From Candidatus Poseidoniaceae archaeon (lineage in GTDB: Archaea > Thermoplasmatota > Poseidoniia > Poseidoniales > Poseidoniaceae): 9,459 nt of DNA. The translations under genes were made by a program, and so were the position numbers. The notes below the pieces were generated by a model that saw only the letters and a list, made by a program, of their open reading frames with translations, searched no databases and was not told the origin of the DNA. This document shows, one piece after another, positions 1-7,000 of the stretch. The DNA lies in the NCBI GenBank assembly GCA_013329925.1, contig DUJK01000078.1:1635-11093 (forward strand). The letters are read 5' to 3'. The first letter of the stretch is position 1, and the number at the start of each line of letters is the position of its first letter.

Positions 1-14
1 AAGTTTGCGGTGTT

Positions 15-23
15 CTTTATTTT
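15..23 (+). promoter_or_regulatory. Possible archaeal TATA box for the PRC-barrel gene
   Basis: The stretch CTTTATTTT is centred about 36 nt upstream of the ATG at 55. Archaeal TATA boxes lie about 26-27 nt before the transcription start, so this would place the start near 45-47 and leave a leader of roughly 10 nt. No clear B-recognition element is visible and the match is only T/A-rich, so this is tentative. Confidence 0.3.
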
Positions 24-54
24 GTGGTGCCTGTAGGGTGGGTTGGGTCACATC

Positions 55-315
55 ATGACGCAGGGCGAAGACAATGTTTCTCGACTAGCCGGTATGGAGG
101 TATATCTGCCGACCGGACAGAAACTTGGTGTTGTATATGATGTAGTAATTGATACAGATGGCATCAAATGTACTCATTTATTTGTCAAAGAAACCGATCA
201 TGAACTAGTAGAAGCAGGAATAAATGTCGCGATTCCGTGGCGTTGGGTTCGCGGGATTAACGATATTGTACTGCTTCGCTGGTTTCCACCAACACCCATA
301 CCATTGAACAAATGA
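55..315 (+). CDS. Small PRC-barrel domain protein
   Basis: A protein of about 86 aa that is almost entirely one PRC-barrel domain. The family signature is visible: a start like RLAGMEVYLPTGQKLG, then VYDVVID, then a run of short strands ending in AIPWRWVRGINDIVLL. No signal peptide or membrane segment is present, so it should be cytoplasmic. PRC-barrels are small beta-barrels first seen in photosynthetic reaction centre H subunits and RimM. Stand-alone archaeal versions include the CdpB proteins, which bridge SepF and other division proteins in haloarchaea; that role is known for the relatives and only possible here. An in-frame TTG at 43 would add four residues (MGHI). I prefer the ATG at 55 because TTG is rare and the domain starts well downstream. 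It ends 9 nt before the RNase Z gene, and its stop region overlaps that gene's ribosome binding site, so the two are probably co-transcribed. Confidence 0.85.
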   Translation: MTQGEDNVSRLAGMEVYLPTGQKLGVVYDVVIDTDGIKCTHLFVKETDHELVEAGINVAIPWRWVRGINDIVLLRWFPPTPIPLNK

Positions 316-317
316 GG
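314..317 (+). promoter_or_regulatory. Shine-Dalgarno site for rnz overlapping the upstream stop codon
   Basis: GAGG at 314-317 lies 7 nt before the ATG at 325 and shares two bases with the TGA stop (313-315) of the PRC-barrel gene. It is the clearest ribosome binding site in the window. Its position suggests that ribosomes ending on gene 1 re-initiate on gene 2. Confidence 0.55.
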
Positions 318-324
318 CTATTAA

Positions 325-1452
325 ATGGGTCTTGAAATTCATGTCTTGGGCACATCATCTGCCCGCCCTACCAATATTCGGCAGGTCAGTGGCAGCTTAA
401 TGTCCTGCGATGAAGGGATTGCTGTAGTAGATGCTGGTGAAGGCTTTCAAAGCAGGTTTTCAACTCAGAGAAAGCGCATGAAAACTTACGAATCATACCA
501 CCTCAAATCAAGTAGAGTGGCTGTGCTGTGTCTCACGCATGGGCATTTAGATCATACTTGGGGAGTGTTACCTTGGTTACAATCGATGGCTCTTGATAAC
601 CGAAATCAACCATTATTGATAATTGGGCCTACTTCAAGTGAGGTTGTTGAATCATTATTAGCAAATGATACATTGCCAGAAGAAACGCCACACTCTGACT
701 TATCGCTGCAGTTTCAATTCTGGCACAAATTAGGCGGCACTAGCGAAAATCTAGGCTATGAAGTAAGGTGGGTTCTTGGTGATGTAGCGGGCGAAAGATG
801 GCTGGAATTTGATACTAACACTGGTAATGTAATCGAGTTGCCTAACCAACCGCAACCACAAGGATGGCGCAACAATCGTATCGACGCTTTAGCGACTGCA
901 CACGGTATTCCCTCATGTGCTTGGAAATTATCGACCAAAGAAAAACCGGGTAAATTTGACCGAATGAGGGCCGCTGAATTAGGCTTAGATGATGAACAAC
1001 GGGCTCAACTAGCTGCCGGAAATGATATTTTACACAACGAAACAACCCTACTTGCTAGACAGTTTAGGGGTGAAGATTTCCAATCAATATCGGCAGTAAT
1101 TTCCGGTGATACAACAGAAATGGCGCCGGGTATTACCCAATTATCAGGCTGTAATTTGCTTATTCATGAGGCAACATTCCTCAACGATTGGACCAAGCAT
1201 GCTGAAGATTACATGCATAGCACTGCAGCTGGAGCTGCAAGAACCGCAATAAAATGTAATGCTCAACATCTTGTTTTGACTCATTATGGGGCTCGTATCA
1301 AAGTTCCAGATGAGTCAGTTGATGAAGCACAAGAAGTCTTAGCTAATACAGACATTCAGATTACTGCAGCCCGAGACGGTGATCGATTACTGGTCGGGAA
1401 TGACGGTTCAACCACTCATTTACATTGGCGTGATGATGGATGGACGCGCTGA
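325..1452 (+). CDS. rnz: Ribonuclease Z family metallo-beta-lactamase (tRNA 3' endonuclease)
   Basis: Zinc-dependent endonuclease of 375 aa, expected to cut tRNA precursors 3' of the discriminator base in the cytoplasm. Motifs in order: GTSSARPT (9-16), VDAGEG (35-40), the metal motif HGHLDH (H72, H74, D76, H77), H193 in HGIPS, SGDT (D262), IHEATF (280-285), HST (H298) and LTHYGAR (H320). The spacings from H193 to D262, D262 to H298 and D262 to H320 (69, 36 and 58 residues) match those I recall for Bacillus subtilis RNase Z. Two things are unusual. The distance from H77 to H193 is about 40 residues longer than usual, with the extra sequence around 140-185. The usual glycine-tyrosine after the third motif is alanine-tryptophan (199-200). 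The segment LGLDDEQ (219-225) lacks the Gly-Pro motif common in the exosite arm. All catalytic ligands are present, so it is probably active. A related hydrolase with another substrate cannot be excluded. Confidence 0.88.
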   Translation: MGLEIHVLGTSSARPTNIRQVSGSLMSCDEGIAVVDAGEGFQSRFSTQRKRMKTYESYHLKSSRVAVLCLTHGHLDHTWGVLPWLQSMALDNRNQPLLIIGPTSSEVVESLLANDTLPEETPHSDLSLQFQFWHKLGGTSENLGYEVRWVLGDVAGERWLEFDTNTGNVIELPNQPQPQGWRNNRIDALATAHGIPSCAWKLSTKEKPGKFDRMRAAELGLDDEQRAQLAAGNDILHNETTLLARQFRGEDFQSISAVISGDTTEMAPGITQLSGCNLLIHEATFLNDWTKHAEDYMHSTAAGAARTAIKCNAQHLVLTHYGARIKVPDESVDEAQEVLANTDIQITAARDGDRLLVGNDGSTTHLHWRDDGWTR

Positions 1453-1498
1453 TTCATTGAAGCGTTCATTTCAAGTGTATGTCACCTTACAGCGCAAT

Positions 1499-3979
1499 AT
1501 GCGTTGTGCAACCATTGCTGTTATGTTGGTGGCAATTTTACTTGCACCATCAGTTACAGCCCAACCCTCTGGTCGAGATGGGCCAAATTGTTTAGATCGG
1601 CAAATCGACAATATTCTCAATACTGTGACAGTTGATGATGGAGTATGTGTAAAAGTAAATCTTGGGGCACTACAACCGGGTGATGTTTATGAGGTCAGTG
1701 TGTCGATTATCAGCGACGGTATTGATTTATTATTCTTTGATCAAAATCAAATTTTAACGTATGATGCTGGGCAATCATATCGAACTCAGTATAATCAAAT
1801 TATCTCAACTGAAAATGCCTTAGGAGGCTATAGTTTTCATTGGAAAGTTCCGGCTTCAATAAATCCTAAAACATGGTATATGGTTCTAGATAACCTTGCT
1901 CACGATGGTGACAATGGTCAAGGAGACCAGGGTGGTTCGCAAAGTCAAATTGGTGTATCTTTTGATAAAATTGAGGAATCATATTGGACACCATTCCATG
2001 ACGTTGTAGCAGTTACTAGTGATAATTATGCAACTTTACTATCTGGTGAATCACTGCGCTTGGACGCTGGAACAACAATAGTAGTAACGGCATGGGAACT
2101 GGAAGGTCAAGCAGATGTTTACCTACAAACTAGAGCGATGCATGATTTGTATGTTTCAGGGGGAATAGGTCAATTATTCATTCCAGAAATCGACCTTCAG
2201 TCAATAAGTGGCTCAGACTCTGACACTTGGACTGTTCCACAGGAACTAGATGGTCAAGAGTTATTGGTAATTGTCGACAATACCGACAATCCAGTCGGTG
2301 GAGGTGTTGGGGATAGCGATCTTAGGGTTAGTGTCCGGGTCGAATTGGCTCCGGTAGTTAATCCAATAATTACCTCAACTAACAACGGACTAACGTCCAT
2401 AGGAGTTACATTATCACTAGACGCTAATAGTTCACCCAACAGACTTGGACAAATAGAGTCCCTATCTTGGGATTTTGATTCGGCAATTGATACAGATGGC
2501 GATGGTATTTTTACCAATGATCAGGATGGTCAAGGATTTCAAGTAGATGCAGCATACAATATCATTGGTAGTAAAGAAATAACTTTGACATTAACCTCAA
2601 AATCTGGACAAGTTGCAACAACTAACTACTCCGTAGTAGTCTCAGATATTGTTAATCCAATTCCACGGATAACTAGCAGTGCAGAATCGTTTAGTGGTGG
2701 GTTGAAGACTGGAATCAACACTCCGACTGCGTTTAGTTGTAGCTCTAGTTCTGACGATGGAGAAGTAGCCGGCTGTTTGTGGGAGTGGGGTGGTGTATTT
2801 TCCGACTCCAACAACTCGACTTCGATAACATGGCCTAATATTGGAACTTATGTGGTGAATCTAACGGTAACTGATATTTCTGGCAATTTTGGTAAAACTT
2901 CGGCTAATGTAGTTGTAGATGATTCTTCAAAACCGGTCTTGAATATGGAGTTAAAAAGTCAGTTGCCCTCTTCGATAATTGAAGGTGAATCACTAACCTT
3001 TAGCATGTCAGCCATCGACGCTTACGATCAATCTTACCAATTACAATATTATTGGGATCTCAATCCTTCGTTTGATAATGACGGTAATGGAGATACAACA
3101 GATGACCCAGATTTTGTTGGTTCAGATGTAGAAATTAGCTTTCCTGAAAGCGGTACAAAAGACATAGTCGTCACAGTATTTGACCAATCAGGCAATTCAG
3201 ATTCTCACGCCTTTTCGGTAAAGGTTGCAAGTGCTGCACAGCCCACAAGTATGTTTGGCGTAATAGTAATCTCACTATTTGCCTTTGTTGTTGTTATGGC
3301 GGTTTCAATGATTGGTTTCCGTAGGTGGCAAACAGGAATCGCCGTACAATTACTTCAGGGAAGAGGCCTGTCAGAACAGGAAGCAAAACAACATATTTCT
3401 ATGGTCAAACAGAAGACTAGAATTCCAATCTTTGCTGATGCTGCACAGATATCTGGCCTAAATTCTAATATTGAAATTACGACCAAAGAATCTCAACAAG
3501 AACAAATGCTCCAAACAGAGTATCAATCCATATATGGCGCTAATAACCAAACCCAAGTAAATACAGGCTCTGCTTTCGCCCCCCCAGCAAATACCTACGC
3601 CCCAGCGGTTGTCGCTACTCCTCAGCCACAATACAACGCCGCAACCCATACGGCTGCTTCTGATGCACTTGCAATGTTTGAAGAGGAGGAGAATCAAGAA
3701 ATAATCGCTTCTATCACTGAGCAAGATGCTGAAGTAAAGGTTACTGAAGTAGTCAGCGGTGGGATTGAACTGCCTTTCCAAGTTAAGAGTCAAATCGATG
3801 ATGTACCTGAAGTCTCCAAGCCCGATAAGCAAATTGAGTCAGTTGTGATTGATGAAGCAATTAAGCAAGTTAGTTGCCCAATATGTGATTTTTCGTTTAA
3901 AATCCGAATTCCAGAGGTCGATGAGGCAATCGTAGCTTGCCCTTCCTGCAACAAGGATTTCAAGTTACGGTTTGAATAA
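1499..3979 (+). CDS. Single-pass surface protein with PKD domains and a cytoplasmic zinc ribbon
   Basis: Numbered from the ATG at 1499 (826 aa). Residues 1-21 form a signal peptide with likely cleavage after PSVTA. Two related beta modules, resembling pre-peptidase C-terminal domains, span about 52-156 and 178-285. Three PKD-type domains follow at about 286-384, 385-480 and 480-578. The first and third carry Asp-rich loops typical of calcium sites (DTDGDG at 331, DNDGNGD at 526); the second has two cysteines instead (C414, C426). A transmembrane helix at 584-607 is followed by FRRW, which fits an outside N-terminus and inside C-terminus. The tail of about 215 residues contains a Gln/Asn/Pro/Ala-rich stretch and ends in a zinc ribbon (C793, C796, C814, C817). 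The function is unknown. The layout suggests an adhesion or sensing protein that reaches the cytoplasm. Upstream in-frame starts at 1433 and 1436 overlap rnz and would give a long N-terminus; I prefer 1499 because the hydrophobic segment follows at once, but no Shine-Dalgarno site settles it. Confidence 0.85.
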   Translation: MRCATIAVMLVAILLAPSVTAQPSGRDGPNCLDRQIDNILNTVTVDDGVCVKVNLGALQPGDVYEVSVSIISDGIDLLFFDQNQILTYDAGQSYRTQYNQIISTENALGGYSFHWKVPASINPKTWYMVLDNLAHDGDNGQGDQGGSQSQIGVSFDKIEESYWTPFHDVVAVTSDNYATLLSGESLRLDAGTTIVVTAWELEGQADVYLQTRAMHDLYVSGGIGQLFIPEIDLQSISGSDSDTWTVPQELDGQELLVIVDNTDNPVGGGVGDSDLRVSVRVELAPVVNPIITSTNNGLTSIGVTLSLDANSSPNRLGQIESLSWDFDSAIDTDGDGIFTNDQDGQGFQVDAAYNIIGSKEITLTLTSKSGQVATTNYSVVVSDIVNPIPRITSSAESFSGGLKTGINTPTAFSCSSSSDDGEVAGCLWEWGGVFSDSNNSTSITWPNIGTYVVNLTVTDISGNFGKTSANVVVDDSSKPVLNMELKSQLPSSIIEGESLTFSMSAIDAYDQSYQLQYYWDLNPSFDNDGNGDTTDDPDFVGSDVEISFPESGTKDIVVTVFDQSGNSDSHAFSVKVASAAQPTSMFGVIVISLFAFVVVMAVSMIGFRRWQTGIAVQLLQGRGLSEQEAKQHISMVKQKTRIPIFADAAQISGLNSNIEITTKESQQEQMLQTEYQSIYGANNQTQVNTGSAFAPPANTYAPAVVATPQPQYNAATHTAASDALAMFEEEENQEIIASITEQDAEVKVTEVVSGGIELPFQVKSQIDDVPEVSKPDKQIESVVIDEAIKQVSCPICDFSFKIRIPEVDEAIVACPSCNKDFKLRFE
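1652..2353 (+). repeat. Tandem pair of diverged beta modules in the N-terminus of the PKD protein
   Basis: The two halves share the same ending: WKVP (115-118) followed by MVLDN in the first, and WTVP (244-247) followed by VIVDNTDNP in the second (numbering from the ATG at 1499). Both begin with a Leu-x-Leu or Val-x-Leu strand and a Pro-Gly or Ala-Gly turn, like pre-peptidase C-terminal or emp24-type beta sandwiches. This is a protein-level duplication; the DNA is too diverged to show it. Confidence 0.5.
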
Positions 3980-3983
3980 AACA

Positions 3984-4017
3984 CCCTCTGTTTAGACTAT
4001 TGAATGAACTTAGAGGG
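3984..4017. repeat. Short inverted repeat between the PKD gene and the giant gene
   Basis: CCCTCT (3984-3989) can pair with AGAGGG (4012-4017) across a 22-nt loop, immediately after the stop of the PKD gene. The stem is only 6 bp and no T-tract follows, so a transcription terminator is not established. It could equally be a regulator binding site or chance. Confidence 0.25.
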
Positions 4018-4020
4018 GAT

Positions 4021-4028
4021 AGTTTATC
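4021..4028 (+). promoter_or_regulatory. Possible TATA box for the giant secreted protein gene
   Basis: AGTTTATC lies in the only intergenic gap of this part of the window. Counting 26-27 nt from its centre gives a transcription start at about 4051. That is almost exactly at the in-frame ATG at 4053 and downstream of the ATG at 4038. If the box is real, the transcript would be leaderless and would start translation at 4053. Confidence 0.3.
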
Positions 4029-4037
4029 GTAGGTTGA

Positions 4038-7000
4038 ATGCATCCAAAGGGTATGGATGAGCGTACGCTAAGGTTGGTTAGACCGGGGCTACCTCAGTCA
4101 GGCGACCCAAGAAAACCGGCAATAATGCTGATTTTGATAATGGTATTATCAATATCTCACCCGGTTGCTGCAGACACAACTATCACTAGAGATGACTTTG
4201 ATGTCTTAGATTCATTGATGGAAACACTGAACATGAGGACAGAGAACGGGGAGGCTCTAATTGCTGCGAGTTCTGCAGAAAGTGCGCTAGCTCAAGTCGA
4301 TGCCAACGCACGCATGATTTTGCCCGAAGACCCACTAGCAATATCCAATTCATTTCTTGATGGAGTAACAATGCGTGATTCAACATCCTTTGCACCGGAC
4401 CATCCTAGACCCTACGAATTTTTGATGGATGCCTCCACACAACCAGACGGCTTTCCTGGGAATTTGTTTCAAACACTATTTAACATAGATAATGTAGCAC
4501 CTGGTAGCCTTTTAGCTATCGGACTGAATACTTATGCCGTTTATGTAAACTTCACTTCACGAGATAATGGCCCTTCGTACGAAGCCTGGCAACAAGGTAC
4601 ATTTACTGGTGAATTATTTGTCGATGGACAAATAGTTTTATTTTCAAATTATATCGATATTGATGGAGATGGAGCTGATGATTTATCAGTCGCTTTAACC
4701 ATTGAAGGAATCTTGAATCAAGGCGATGGTTGGGGCGTTGAGACTAGCGGTGGGATAATACCGATAATTGAGAAATTGTGGATTAATCCTACCTTCCAGT
4801 GGAAAGTGACCGCACTAGATCAAACAGACCCACTGTGGGATTCTCTTCAGCACCTTGAAATCAGTTTAATGAAAGGTTTAGCATTTGACATTACTTTAGA
4901 TGATTCAGAGTCATATGCAATAGTCATCGATACTAGATTCACTCAACCCCCGCACGAATTTACCCTCGGAGTCGGCATAGAAAGGATAGAATTTAACGTA
5001 GCCCCCCAAGATTTAGTGACATTCCTAGCATCTTTGTTAATCGGTGCCATCGATTCTAGCCAATTGTCACTATCATCGATAACTGCTCCTTATTCTGTGC
5101 AAATAAATAATCCCAATGCTCCAGGAACAAACCTGCAAACAAATTGTCAGGATGAAAATTATTACGACCCGATTGCTGATAATGAAGCCCCAAGTCACGA
5201 GCATAAATGTGGCTACGGCGTTGGAGTTGGTTTCATAAGATTCGATGGCGATGGCAGCGGTTCTGCAGCTCCGATTCTTGAAATGAGTTACTTGGACGCT
5301 GGATTCCATCCTGAGATAGGTGACACTAGGTTGCCAGAAGAGGTTGACATAACGATTAGAAATGATAACTTAGGCGAGAATTCATTTGATTCTGTAGAAA
5401 TATATTCAGACAAAGGTTCAGATGTTTACCTTCATTATTTCGAGGATCGAGCAAATGTACCTGAAGGGGATTCTTCATTTGGTAATATAACAGATGCTCG
5501 AGCATGGATTCACGGTCTGCCTTCGGGAACGATGCCTCAAGAGGAAATAAACTCAATTTTCACCATGATAGGAGAAGCACCAGGGTCGGTTAACTTACCT
5601 GGTGAAGTGCCTTCACGATTATCTCTAATCATCGCCATCAAGAATTTCTCTGGCGATAACACACCAAATGTCGATGACCCAACCCTGCCGGTAAACCCAC
5701 TGAAAGAATTGGCGCCCAATACGCTGATTGCTATTGTTGGTTCTGAACCGATTGATCGTTTAGAATACAAATCAACCTTCGAGCGGGGCGGGGTTGCTAC
5801 AGACCGCTCATCGTTAGAATTCACAATTGAGGACATACCTGAGGTTGTTTTGGTCGAGGGCAGTTTCCTTATTGCTCCTACAGGTATTGACCGAGTTAAC
5901 TACGACAATCCGAATCTAAATTCAATTGCTCAGATATTTGACAATGCTTTGCTAAGTGTTGTTCAAGTAGCTTTAGATATTGGGGATATAGTCAATTCTC
6001 TACCGGACTTAATCGTCAGCACAACCGGTTCGGAAGGCGGCAAGTTACATATCCACTGTTATGACCAAGTGAAAGGTAATATTGCTGGAAACCCGCGAGA
6101 AACAGCCGAAATTGGCTTAGTTGAATTATCATTTTCAAGCAGTGATAACCCGGTTATTGAGGGCCAAGACCACATTTTAATTGCCGAAGACACCAATATT
6201 GAATTAGTAATCGGCAGAGATGATCAACCAATTAAACCACTTGTACCAGTTGCTATCAGTATTCGCGTTTCTGGAATCTCCAGCGTGATTCAAGAATTTG
6301 ACCCAGACACAGATGTTAGGGACCTAGAGATTACCGGTTCTACTGGAGAACCAATTCTAATTGGCCATATCAAGCATCAAGACGGCGACTCAAGTACCGC
6401 GACAACTCAGTCAGCCAGAATTTCTAATCGTCCTGATACCCTGAAAATTATCCAAACCACAAATGATGTAACATATCAAGCGAGTGATACAATTCAGTCG
6501 ATTACCTATGGTGGTAAGAGCCCAAGTCAACAGAATGCAATTCAACTAAATGGATTGCCCGATGAATTCTCTTTGACCCTAGGGGATACGCTTGGATATA
6601 CTGGAAGGGAAGCAATAGATTCCATAATCATCCAACTTTCCAACGCCACTGAAGCAAGAACTATGAATGGAGACCATTTTAGATTCTTTGTTAATCAAGA
6701 TACTTCAGAGGCTAGTTTGAGTTTGAAAATTTCAGATATAATTAGTTTGAAAAGATACTCACCTCAAGTGCCCGATGCTGTGGGGCCAGAGGGCAATTCA
6801 ATTATCGAAATGGTTCGCAGCCAATCTTCACCATTCTACGTCTTACTCGAGGATGAGTCGCAATATGACGACGAATTCCTCGGTATGAATGGGCGCGTTA
6901 TGTTAGACCCTCTGCCATCAAACATCAGTCTTGCATTCCCAAGTACTGTTGATTCGTCTGGCCTTGAACTACCAAGTTTTGATGAAGGTGAAGGAATTGA

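Noticed and set aside
1..36. Frame 1 reads KFAVFFILWCL then a stop, possibly the end of an upstream membrane protein.
   Set aside because: Only 11 codons are visible and two of the three forward frames stay open over this stretch, so chance is as likely.
43..54. TTG start for the PRC-barrel protein.
   Set aside because: An ATG is available four codons later and the extra residues add nothing to the domain.
756..1045. Minus-strand open frames opposite the RNase Z gene.
   Set aside because: They overlap a gene with clear catalytic motifs, have no recognisable domain, and are Ser/Cys/His-rich as expected of antisense frames.
3458..3984. Minus-strand open frames of 124 and 64 codons opposite the tail of the PKD protein.
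   Set aside because: The + frame here encodes a coherent cytoplasmic tail with a zinc ribbon; the antisense products show no domain or initiation signal.
5537..5836. Minus-strand open frame of 99 codons inside the giant gene.
   Set aside because: It is a shadow of a long, continuous + frame with consistent protein features.
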